A stretch of DNA of 64,000 nucleotides from Mycolicibacter algericus DSM 45454. GTDB lineage: Bacteria; Actinomycetota; Actinomycetes; Mycobacteriales; Mycobacteriaceae. This document shows, in pieces, positions 31,864 to 38,668 of the stretch. Positions within the stretch are counted from its first letter, which is position 1; every line of letters starts with the position of its first letter. The DNA is taken from contig NZ_MVHC01000002.1 of assembly GCF_002086455.1 (NCBI RefSeq), positions 1 to 64,000 on the forward strand, written 5' to 3'. The notes below the pieces were generated by a model. That model was given only the letters and a program-made list of their open reading frames with translations, had not been told where the DNA came from and did no database searches. A program made the translations under genes and the position numbers.

Positions 31864-32997
31864 ATGGCCGGTGACAACGCGGGCGATCCGATCCGCTGCG
31901 CCATTGCCGAGCAGGTCGCTTCGCTGCCGGTGATCGAGCGCGCCGTGCGGGCCGATGCCGACGACGCGGTGCATCAGCTGCGGGTGAGCATCCGCCGGAT
32001 CCGCAGCCTGCTGCGGGCCGTTCCCGGCGGTTCAGCGAGGCTCGACGAAGGAGAGGCGAAGCTGGGACCGCCGCACGAACACAGCGGTTCAGCGAGGCTC
32101 GACGAAGGAGAGGCGAAGCTGGGACCGCCGCACGAACACAGCGGTTCAGCGAGGCTCGACGACGGAGAGGCGAAGCTGGGACCGCCGCACGAACACGGCG
32201 GTTCAGCGAGGCTCGACGAAGGAGAGGCGAAGCTGGGACCGCCGCACGAACACAGCGGTTCAGCGAGGCTCGACGAAGGAGAGGCGAAGCTGGGACCGCC
32301 GCACGAACACAGCGGTTCAGCGAGGCTCGACGACGAGCTGCGCTGGCTGGCCGGGGTGCTCGGCACGGCGCGGGACACCGAAGTGCTGGCCCAGCGCTAC
32401 CGGCGGGCACTCCACCGGATCGCACCGTCACTGGTGCGGGGGCGGGTCGCCGAACGACTGGTGGACGCCGCCGCGCAGCGCTACCGGGCCGGGTGGGCGC
32501 AATCGGTGGCCGCGCTGGACTCGCCCCGGTATCGCCGACTGCTCGCCGGCCTTGAGACCGTGGCCGCCGGGCAGAGCACCGCCCCGGCCGACGAGTCGGC
32601 CGGCAGCGACACCGCGACCGTCGCGGCCGCCTATCGGCGGGTGCGCAAGGCCGCCAAGGCCACCCGGGTCGGCGGTACCGGCCACGACGACGAAGCGCTG
32701 CACCGGATCCGCAAGGCGGCCAAGCGGCTGCGCTACACCGCGGCGGCGATGGGTGCACCCTCGATCGAGGAGCAGGCCAAGACGATCCAGAACCTGCTCG
32801 GCGAGCATCAGGACAGTGTGGTCAGCCGGGAACATCTGCTTACCGAGTCTCGGGCCGCCGAAGCAGCCGGTGAGGACACCTTCACCTACGGGTTGCTCTA
32901 CCAGCAGGAACGCGACATCGCCCGCACCTGCCGGGCCCAACTCGATCAGGCGCTCGACGAACTCGCCGAGTCGATGGCAGTGCTACGGGGCGGATGA
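31864..32997 (+). CDS. CHAD-domain protein with five tandem in-frame repeat inserts
   Basis: 377 residues. CHAD (conserved histidine alpha-helical) domains bind inorganic polyphosphate with rows of His/Arg/Lys. The domain signatures are present: DDAVHQLRVSIRRIRSLLRA near residues 36-55, ELRWLAGVLGTARDTEVLAQR at about 158-178 and DEALHRIRKAAKRLRYTAAAM near 276. Between the first two helical elements, residues 56-157 are five 19-residue repeats ([19 protein letters not shown]) plus the start of a sixth, replacing what is normally a short loop. No N-terminal CYTH domain is present. The stop (TGA 32995) lies in a sequence matching the 3' end of rnpB, and a TAA follows in frame 12 bases on. Position resembles Rv2226. 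Confidence 0.88.
   Translation: MAGDNAGDPIRCAIAEQVASLPVIERAVRADADDAVHQLRVSIRRIRSLLRAVPGGSARLDEGEAKLGPPHEHSGSARLDEGEAKLGPPHEHSGSARLDDGEAKLGPPHEHGGSARLDEGEAKLGPPHEHSGSARLDEGEAKLGPPHEHSGSARLDDELRWLAGVLGTARDTEVLAQRYRRALHRIAPSLVRGRVAERLVDAAAQRYRAGWAQSVAALDSPRYRRLLAGLETVAAGQSTAPADESAGSDTATVAAAYRRVRKAAKATRVGGTGHDDEALHRIRKAAKRLRYTAAAMGAPSIEEQAKTIQNLLGEHQDSVVSREHLLTESRAAEAAGEDTFTYGLLYQQERDIARTCRAQLDQALDELAESMAVLRGG
32026..32333 (+). repeat. Tandem array of the palindromic coding repeat, five 57-bp units plus a partial
   Basis: Units start (at CGGTTCAGCG) at 32028, 32085, 32142, 32199, 32256 and 32313, an exact period of 57 bp or 19 codons. Each consists of the ~47-bp element (ends GGCGGT/ACCGCC; the first G may vary between units) plus a 10-bp spacer reading CGAACACAGC or CGAACACGGC. 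The third unit has GACGAC where the others have GACGAA (LDDGEAKLG) and ends in HG rather than HS. The near-perfect identity of the units indicates recent expansion or ongoing homogenisation. The array keeps the reading frame throughout. Confidence 0.95.
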
Positions 32998-33012
32998 GCC
33001 GGCCTGTAATCC
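32983..33012 (+). other. Degenerate copy of the rnpB 3' end (attL-like)
   Basis: Thirty bases beginning CTACGGGGCGGATGAGCCGG match 34133-34162 at 27 of 30 positions. The latter is the 3' end of rnpB plus 7-8 flanking bases. A weaker ATCTGGGCAC match to rnpB continues at about 33040. The copy lies at the end of the CHAD gene, and the two copies are in the same orientation 1,150 bp apart. This is the geometry left by integration of an element into an RNA gene 3' end. Confidence 0.65.
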
Positions 33013-33300
33013 CGCCGCGGTGAACGCCGCACACGGCCACATCTGGGCACGTGCGAACTCGACGACTGTCCACCGCCAAGCCCCACCAGCGAGAGAACCC
33101 GGGCCCTTTCGGCCGGTGCACCACGTTGGCATTCCCCGGCGGGGACACGTGGCCCCGCCCCGGTCGGACGCTGACACCGACCAACCAACGAAATGCACTG
33201 CATCAAAAGGTATTTCACGAAAAATCAACGACCAGCCATCGCCCGCTGATCGAGCCACTGTCGACCACGCCAACTCAGCCAAGCCGGAAGGGAAATACCC
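33013..33300. other. Stretch with no recognised gene
   Basis: Part of the 435 bp between the CHAD stop and the next confident gene. It contains a potential hairpin with GGCGGGG and CCCCGCC arms separated by ACACGTGG at about 33140-33161, and an AT-richer patch around 33200-33230 (AAAAGGTATTTCACGAAAAATC). No open frame here shows convincing mycobacterial codon bias. Probably remnant sequence of the inserted element. Confidence 0.5.
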
Positions 33301-33425
33301 ATGAGCGCACCAACCCCGGGATCGTCACCACCGACGCCGAGGTGTTCAAAGCCGAAGCCGGCCGCAGGCGCATGAAGGCCATCCTCCGCCGCCAGCCAGC
33401 ACGCTTGCGGGCGGTCCTCTACTGA
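33301..33425 (+). pseudogene. Possible small ORF with a frameshift just after its start
   Basis: ATG at 33301 has a good ribosome binding site (GGAAGGGAAA), but its own frame ends after 24 codons. From about 33310 the frame one base behind has strikingly GC3-rich codons typical of real genes here (encoding TNPGIVTTDAEVFKAEAGRR and a basic end, stop at 33423-33425) yet no start codon of its own. One extra base near 33309 would join them into a 41-residue basic protein starting MSATNPGIV. Either a decayed gene, a sequencing error or chance. No homologue recognised. Confidence 0.35.
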
Positions 33426-33433
33426 GAGGGCGC

Positions 33434-33895
33434 CTAGTCCCCGGCGGATGTGCCCGCCAGTGCGCCCAGTACCCGATCGATGAACCGGTCGGCGCTGCCA
33501 CGAAGACTGTCGTTCGTGTGTTGGGTCGTGTCGACCTCGATCGGATTCCCGGATGCAAAGCGCACCACCACTGCGCGCCGGTACGTTCGCTCCCCGAAAG
33601 TGTCCGCCGGACCATAGGCGTTGACTTCGACCCCGATGACCTGGCTCAGCGGCCGGATCAGCGCAACGAGATCCTGCTCCTCCGCAGCGTCCGCGATGTA
33701 GTCCAGCTGTCCGATCGCGTGCCCGTCGATCCACACAAGACGGCGCTGCTGATCCGGCAGCATCTCGCGTGCGAAGCCATCAACCGGCCATCGCCTAACC
33801 AGCTCGCCGATCTGCTCAACCACGATCCTGGGCGGCCGCGACCAGTCCGGGAATACGTCCCTGGCTATCTGCCGGAGTCGTTCTTCATTCGTCAT
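33434..33895 (-). CDS. Unrecognised 153-residue protein inside the rnpB-associated insert
   Basis: Start placed at ATG giving MTNEERLRQIARDVFPDW; the frame stays open upstream but without coding character, and no clear Shine-Dalgarno is visible. The sequence looks like a soluble alpha/beta protein: an N-terminal helix, then RPPRIVVEQIGELVRRWP, RRLVWIDGHAIGQLDYI and EVNAYGPADTFGERTYRRAVVVRF, with a C-terminal helix. No family recognised. Slightly less GC-biased than its neighbours. It lies wholly between the two rnpB 3'-end copies and so may be cargo of the decayed element. Confidence 0.6.
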   Translation of the reverse strand: MTNEERLRQIARDVFPDWSRPPRIVVEQIGELVRRWPVDGFAREMLPDQQRRLVWIDGHAIGQLDYIADAAEEQDLVALIRPLSQVIGVEVNAYGPADTFGERTYRRAVVVRFASGNPIEVDTTQHTNDSLRGSADRFIDRVLGALAGTSAGD

Positions 33896-34036
33896 GGACG
33901 ACAAGTTAACCCGCAATGCTCCCTCGCGCAGGCCGCGATCAGCCCGGGATGACGGTGGCCCGTCAACTTGTGACGGTGCTGGGCACGGCTCGAAGCTCGC
34001 GCCACCCAAAACGGCCGCCAGCAACCGGATCCGCTT

Positions 34037-34117
34037 CCCCCACGCTCAGGCCTGCACTTGCTCCGCCACTACTACGCCAGCCGGTTGATCCGGCACGGCG
34101 AGAGCGTCAATGGGTGA
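34037..34117 (+). pseudogene. Tyrosine recombinase (integrase) C-terminal remnant
   Basis: One frame here reads LHLLRHYYASRLIRHGESV and then stops. This matches the box II region of actinobacterial tyrosine integrases (typically LHDLRHYYASLLIRHGESVKTVQ), retaining the catalytic H-x-x-R. The sequence upstream in that frame is not open, and the downstream box with the catalytic tyrosine is missing, so only about 26 codons survive. The stop is 16 bp from the rnpB-flanking repeat at 34133, exactly where an integrase gene often sits next to an attachment site. Confidence 0.65.
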
Positions 34118-34139
34118 ACGCACTGGTCAAACCTACGGG

Positions 34140-34531
<392 letters not shown>

Positions 34532-34614
34532 GCTGATCACCGTACCGGCAAGCCGTCCGGTGAGCCACCCGCAGCGCCCCGCCGCCGAGCCGGCCGGGCT
34601 TAGGCTTTGCGGTG

Positions 34615-35331
34615 ATGACAACGACACCGTGGCAGCGGCGGGTGGACGCCGGCGACTGGGACGCCATCGTCGCCGAACTCGACGAGGTCGGCGGCGCGCT
34701 GTTGCCGCGGCTGCTGACGGTGTCGGAGGCTGCGCGGCTACGCGGTATCTACAAGGACGACGAGCGCTTCCGCGCCACCGTCGACATGCAGCGACAGCGC
34801 TACGGATCCGGGCAATACCGGTACTTCGGCGCGCCGGCACCGGATCCCGTCGATGCGCTCAAACGGGCGCTGTATCCGCACCTGCTGCCGATCGCGCGGA
34901 ACTGGGCGGCGCGGCTGCGGCGAGACGCCCCGTGGCCCGACGACTTCGACGAATGGCTGGATCACTGTCACCGGACCGGGCAGACCAAACCCACCGCGCT
35001 GATGTTGCGCTACGGTCCCGGCGACTGGAACGCACTGCACCGGGACCTGTACGGCGACTTGGTGTTTCCGCTGCAGGTGGTGATCAACCTCAGCGACCCG
35101 GGCACCGACTACACCGGCGGGGAATTCCTGCTGGTCGAACAGCGGCCGCGCGCCCAGTCCCGGGGCACCGCCACCCAGTTGCCGCACGGACACGGCTATC
35201 TGTTCACCACCCGCGACCGGCCGGTGCGCTCCACCCGGGGCTGGTCGGCGTCGCCGGTGCGCCACGGCGTTTCGACGGTCCGCTCCGGCGAGCGCTACAC
35301 CCTCGGGCTGATCTTTCACGACGCCGCTTGA
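34615..35331 (+). CDS. 2-oxoglutarate/Fe(II)-dependent oxygenase family protein
   Basis: 238 residues from ATG; GTG 34612 is an alternative start. The Fe(II) facial triad is visible as HRDLYGD (His-x-Asp, near residue 142) and a distal RHGVSTVRSGERYTLGLIFHD, in which the His and the Arg bind iron and 2-oxoglutarate. LPRLLTVSEAARLRGIY at the start is also typical of this fold. The substrate is unknown. Runs convergently into the methyltransferase gene with a 16-bp overlap. Possibly the counterpart of Rv2227. Confidence 0.85.
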   Translation: MTTTPWQRRVDAGDWDAIVAELDEVGGALLPRLLTVSEAARLRGIYKDDERFRATVDMQRQRYGSGQYRYFGAPAPDPVDALKRALYPHLLPIARNWAARLRRDAPWPDDFDEWLDHCHRTGQTKPTALMLRYGPGDWNALHRDLYGDLVFPLQVVINLSDPGTDYTGGEFLLVEQRPRAQSRGTATQLPHGHGYLFTTRDRPVRSTRGWSASPVRHGVSTVRSGERYTLGLIFHDAA

Positions 35332-35969
35332 ACGTCGCCGTTCGGTGTGCGGCGCAGCAGAATCACGTTGTCGGTCAGCGTGGCGGTCTGGCCGTCGGGC
35401 CCGACGGCGTCACGCTCGGCGGTGCCCACCCGCAGCCGCTCCCACCGCGCATCGTCGAGGCGCAGCCCCGCCAGCACCTCCTCCGCCGCGGCGAAGTGGT
35501 GGGCGTGGGCCTGCTCCCCAGCCCACGGGGGCGCACCATGGTCGACGATCAGCAGCAGCCCGCCCGCCGCCACCGCCTCGGCGGCCCGGCGCAGCACCGT
35601 GTCGCGTTCCAGCCGCGCCGGGGAGTGTAGGAACTGCGCCGACACCAGGTCGAACCGGCCGGCCGGAAAGCTGTCGGACAGATCGTGCCGCTCGAAATGA
35701 ATGTGCGGCAGCACTTCTCGTTGCCGCGCTGCGGCCCGAGCCCGGTCCAAGGCGTTGGCCGAGACGTCCACGGCGAGCACCTGCCAACCCTTTTCGGCCA
35801 ACCAGATCGCATCAGCGCCCTCGCCGCAGCCCAGGTCCAGCGCCCGGCCCGGCGCCAGGCCGGCGGCGATCTGTGCGAGGTGGACGTTGACCCGGCCGCT
35901 CCATATCCGGTCGTCGCCGTCGTAGAACTCGTCCCAGAACTCCTGCGCGTCGCGCTGCGGTTCAGACAT
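35316..35969 (-). CDS. Class I SAM-dependent methyltransferase
   Basis: 217 residues. Motif I ALDLGCGEGADAIWLAEKG at about residue 42, post-I VLAVDVSANALDRAR and motif II-III FDLVSAQFLHSP define the Rossmann-type methyltransferase fold. The N-terminal EFWDEFYDGDDRIWSGRVN resembles a widespread small-molecule methyltransferase subfamily (thiopurine/tellurite-type neighbours). Substrate unknown. Starts within the 3' end of the flavoprotein gene (8-bp overlap), so the pair forms an operon. Confidence 0.9.
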   Translation of the reverse strand: MSEPQRDAQEFWDEFYDGDDRIWSGRVNVHLAQIAAGLAPGRALDLGCGEGADAIWLAEKGWQVLAVDVSANALDRARAAARQREVLPHIHFERHDLSDSFPAGRFDLVSAQFLHSPARLERDTVLRRAAEAVAAGGLLLIVDHGAPPWAGEQAHAHHFAAAEEVLAGLRLDDARWERLRVGTAERDAVGPDGQTATLTDNVILLRRTPNGDVQAAS

Positions 35970-36876
35970 CGCCTACCGCCAGACTCTGCACCACTGCGAC
36001 TGCGGCCCGAGCCCCCGCCGCGATCGCCACGGCGACCTGCGGCATCTCGCCGGTCAGGTCTCCGGCGGCGAACACCCCGGGAACCGAGGTGCGGTACAGC
36101 GGATCCACGCCGATCGGGTCTTGGGCGACCGGGCTCGGCGCGGTGATGTCCACGCCCAGTTGGGCCGCCAACCGATCGCGCTGCCGCGTGCCGGTCGCGA
36201 CCAGCAGCCCGCGCCGCGGCAGTCGGCTGCCGTCGGCGAACACCACCGCCGACAATTCACCGTCAGCTGCATCCAGCGCCGCTACCGGCCGCTCGTCGAC
36301 CTCGACGCCGGCACCGGCCAGCCGGGCGCGGCCAGCGTCGGCGAGGTCGGCCGAGCCGTCGGCCAGCAGCACGATGTCGTCGCTCCAGCACCGCAACAGC
36401 AACGACAGCTGCACGGCTTTCTCACCGCGGGCCAACACCGCCAGTGGTTGATCGGCCACCTCCCAGCCGTGGCAGAACGGACAGTGGAAGACCGACCGGC
36501 CCCACAGCGGCGCCAGGCCGGGCAGCTCCGGTGGCAGGTAGGCCATTCCGGTGGTCAGCAGCACCCGGCGGGTGCGCTCGTTGGCCCCGTCCGCCGAGCG
36601 CACGACGAAGTCCTCGTCCACCCGGCTGATGTCGGTCACCTCGCCGGAGCGGATCTGCACACCGTAGGACGCGAGTTCGCTGCGTCCGATTTCATACAGG
36701 TCGGCCGGCGGGCGCCCGTCGTGACCCAGTAGGCCGCCGATGCCGGCAGCGGGCAGGTTGCTCTGCTCCCCGGCGTCGATCAGGAATGTCTTGCGTCGGG
36801 ACCGGCCCAGCACCAAGCCGGCGCTGAGCCCGGCCGCCCCGCCGCCCACCACAATGCAATCCCAGATCTCTGCCAT
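35962..36876 (-). CDS. Thioredoxin-reductase-like FAD/NAD(P) oxidoreductase
   Basis: 304 residues from ATG (MAEIWDCIVVGG). FAD-binding GGGAAGLSAGLVLGRSRR at the N-terminus, a CxxC in FHCPFCHGWEV near residue 132 and the C-terminal FAD motif VPGVFAAGDLTGEMPQVAVA place it with the low-molecular-weight thioredoxin reductase-like enzymes. The second nucleotide motif is degenerate (VLARGEKAVQLSLLL instead of a clean GxGxxA), so NAD(P)H use is uncertain, as in some fungal and actinobacterial dithiol oxidases. Co-transcribed with the methyltransferase. A perfect inverted repeat (36917-36935) lies 41 bp upstream. Confidence 0.9.
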   Translation of the reverse strand: MAEIWDCIVVGGGAAGLSAGLVLGRSRRKTFLIDAGEQSNLPAAGIGGLLGHDGRPPADLYEIGRSELASYGVQIRSGEVTDISRVDEDFVVRSADGANERTRRVLLTTGMAYLPPELPGLAPLWGRSVFHCPFCHGWEVADQPLAVLARGEKAVQLSLLLRCWSDDIVLLADGSADLADAGRARLAGAGVEVDERPVAALDAADGELSAVVFADGSRLPRRGLLVATGTRQRDRLAAQLGVDITAPSPVAQDPIGVDPLYRTSVPGVFAAGDLTGEMPQVAVAIAAGARAAVAVVQSLAVGDV

Positions 36877-36916
36877 ACGCCCGAGCGTGCCGGTGCGCTC
36901 CAGACCCGGCAAGCCC

Positions 36917-36935
36917 ACTTGCTATCTAGGCAAGT
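36917..36935. promoter_or_regulatory. Perfect inverted repeat upstream of the flavoprotein gene, MarR-like operator
   Basis: ACTTGCTATCTAGGCAAGT: six-base arms ACTTGC and GCAAGT with a 7-bp centre. Located 41 bp upstream of the flavoprotein start, 157 bp upstream of cysK. The arms are like those bound by MarR/HxlR-type winged-helix regulators (CTTGC-N-GCAAG), but no such regulator gene is adjacent. The rest of the 215-bp divergent region shows no other strong signal. Confidence 0.5.
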
Positions 36936-37091
36936 ACGCGGATGGGTTCACATCCCCGTCGATATGAAAATCGAGGTGTTCTGCCGGGCCATTCGTCGCA
37001 CCGAAGCAGCGGGCTCCTAGCATCGTTTACGGGGTCTGTTTTGTGTGGCCACGACGCAGCACCGGACGAGCAGCGAGAGATAAGGTCTCCT

Positions 37092-38027
37092 ATGGGCAGG
37101 ATCTACGACAACGTCACCGAACTGGTCGGGCATACGCCGCTCGTCCGGCTCAACCGGCTCACCGATGGCCTCGGCGCGAAGGTGCTGGCCAAGCTGGAGT
37201 TCTATAACCCGGCGCACAGTGTCAAAGATCGCATTGGGGTGGCGATCGTCGACGCCGCCGAGCGCTCCGGTGAGCTGCGGCCCGGCGGAACCATCGTCGA
37301 GGCCACCAGCGGCAACACCGGCATCGCGCTGGCGATGGTCGGTGCGGCGCGCGGGTACAAGGTGATCCTCACCATGCCGGACACCATGTCCACCGAGCGC
37401 CGGGTGATGCTTCGCGCGTTCGGCGCCGAGATCGTGTTGACCCCCGGCGCCGAGGGCATGTCCGGCGCGGTGGCCAAGGCGAAGCAGATCATCGCCGACA
37501 CCGACAACTCGGTGGCAGCCGATCAGTTCGCCAACCCCGCCAACCCGGAGATCCACGCGACGACGACCGCCGAGGAGATCTGGTCGGACACCGACGGCGC
37601 GGTCGACATCTTCGTCGCCGGGATCGGCACCGGCGGAACACTGACCGGGGTGGGTCACGGGCTCAAGGAACGCAAACCCGGGGTAAGGATCGTCGGCGTC
37701 GAACCGAAAGACTCCCCGATCCTCACCGGCGGAGACCCCGGGCCGCACAAGATCCAGGGTCTCGGAGCGAATTTCGTGCCCGAGGTGCTCGATCCGGAAG
37801 TCTACGACGAGATCATCGATGCCACCTTCGACGACGCCGTCAAGGTCGCGCGCCGGCTCGGCACCGACGAGGGCATCCTCGGCGGAATCTCCGCGGGTGC
37901 GAACGTCTGGGCCGCAATCGAACTGGCCAAGCGCCCGGAGAACGACGGCAAGCTCATCGTCACGGTCATCCCCGACTTCGGCGAACGCTACATCTCGACG
38001 CCGCTGTTCGAGCACATCAGGGAATAA
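37092..38027 (+). CDS. cysK: Cysteine synthase A (O-acetylserine sulfhydrylase)
   Basis: PLP enzyme forming cysteine from O-acetylserine and sulfide. 311 residues from ATG ([13 protein letters not shown]). The PLP lysine is in [11 protein letters not shown] near residue 43, the substrate loop [12 protein letters not shown] near residue 71 and the PLP phosphate loop [10 protein letters not shown] near 180. Seven bp upstream of cysE, so the two enzymes that form the cysteine synthase complex are co-transcribed. In M. tuberculosis, cysK1-cysE are at Rv2334-Rv2335, some 100 genes away, so their presence here reflects rearrangement. Confidence 0.96.
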   Translation: MGRIYDNVTELVGHTPLVRLNRLTDGLGAKVLAKLEFYNPAHSVKDRIGVAIVDAAERSGELRPGGTIVEATSGNTGIALAMVGAARGYKVILTMPDTMSTERRVMLRAFGAEIVLTPGAEGMSGAVAKAKQIIADTDNSVAADQFANPANPEIHATTTAEEIWSDTDGAVDIFVAGIGTGGTLTGVGHGLKERKPGVRIVGVEPKDSPILTGGDPGPHKIQGLGANFVPEVLDPEVYDEIIDATFDDAVKVARRLGTDEGILGGISAGANVWAAIELAKRPENDGKLIVTVIPDFGERYISTPLFEHIRE

Positions 38028-38034
38028 TCGCCTT

Positions 38035-38619
38035 ATGAGCCTGATATCGGCGGTACGCGAAGACCTGCAGAACGCCCGGGCCCACGATCCGGCAGCGCGT
38101 GGGAACGTGGAGAACGCCTTGGTGTATTCAGGTCTGCACGCCATCTGGTCACACCGTGTGGCACACCGGCTTTGGGCCCGGCCCGCATTGCGGGGCACCG
38201 CACGGCTGCTGGCCCAGTTCACCCGGTTGCTGACCGGGGTCGAGATCCATCCGGGTGCGACCATCGGCCGGCGGTTCTTCATCGACCACGGGATGGGCGT
38301 GGTGATCGGCGAGACCACCGAGATCGGCGACGACGTGATGCTCTACCACGGCGTGACGCTGGGCGGCCGCTCGATGAAGCGGGGCAAGCGCCATCCCACG
38401 GTGGGCGACCGGGTCACCATCGGCGCCGGGGCAAAAGTGCTCGGGCCGATACGCATCGGGGACGACTCAGCGGTGGGCGCCAATGCCGTCATCACCCGTG
38501 ACGTACCGGCGAACTCGATCGCGACCGGGATCCCGGCGGTGGTGCGCCCCCGGGCCGAGACCCAGCGGGAGCCCGGTGTCGACCCGACGGCCTACATCGA
38601 CCCCGCGATGTACATCTGA
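38035..38619 (+). CDS. cysE: Serine O-acetyltransferase, short form
   Basis: 194 residues. Left-handed beta-helix (hexapeptide repeat) acetyltransferase: GATIGRRFFIDHGMGVVIGE, GDDVMLYHGVTLGGRSMKRGKRH-type region and GAGAKVLGPIRIGDDSAVGANAVI, with catalytic His in YHGVTLGG. Shorter at the N-terminus than E. coli CysE, which is usual for actinobacterial and Bacillus-type enzymes. The C-terminal tail ends in Ile, as needed to dock in the CysK active site (ends AMYI). Confidence 0.95.
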   Translation: MSLISAVREDLQNARAHDPAARGNVENALVYSGLHAIWSHRVAHRLWARPALRGTARLLAQFTRLLTGVEIHPGATIGRRFFIDHGMGVVIGETTEIGDDVMLYHGVTLGGRSMKRGKRHPTVGDRVTIGAGAKVLGPIRIGDDSAVGANAVITRDVPANSIATGIPAVVRPRAETQREPGVDPTAYIDPAMYI

Positions 38620-38650
38620 CCCGGGCCCGATTGCGCTGACCGGCATCCGT

Positions 38651-38668
38651 CGGCAAACTGGTTTGCCG
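38651..38668. promoter_or_regulatory. Perfect palindrome overlapping the start codon of the XRE-cupin gene
   Basis: CGGCAAACTGGTTTGCCG: eight-base arms around TG, with the last G being the first base of the GTG start codon. The position is ideal for autorepression of an HTH regulator, either blocking a leaderless transcript start or the ribosome. Confidence 0.6.

Noticed and set aside
32026..32333. CRISPR array
   Set aside because: The repeats are directly tandem with a constant 10-bp spacer, inside an open reading frame and without cas genes. True arrays have unique spacers of about 30 bp.
32983..33282. A minus-strand 99-codon frame after the CHAD gene
   Set aside because: It lies largely over the degenerate rnpB copy and repeat DNA, has no RBS, and has Trp/Arg/Gly-rich composition with poor codon bias.
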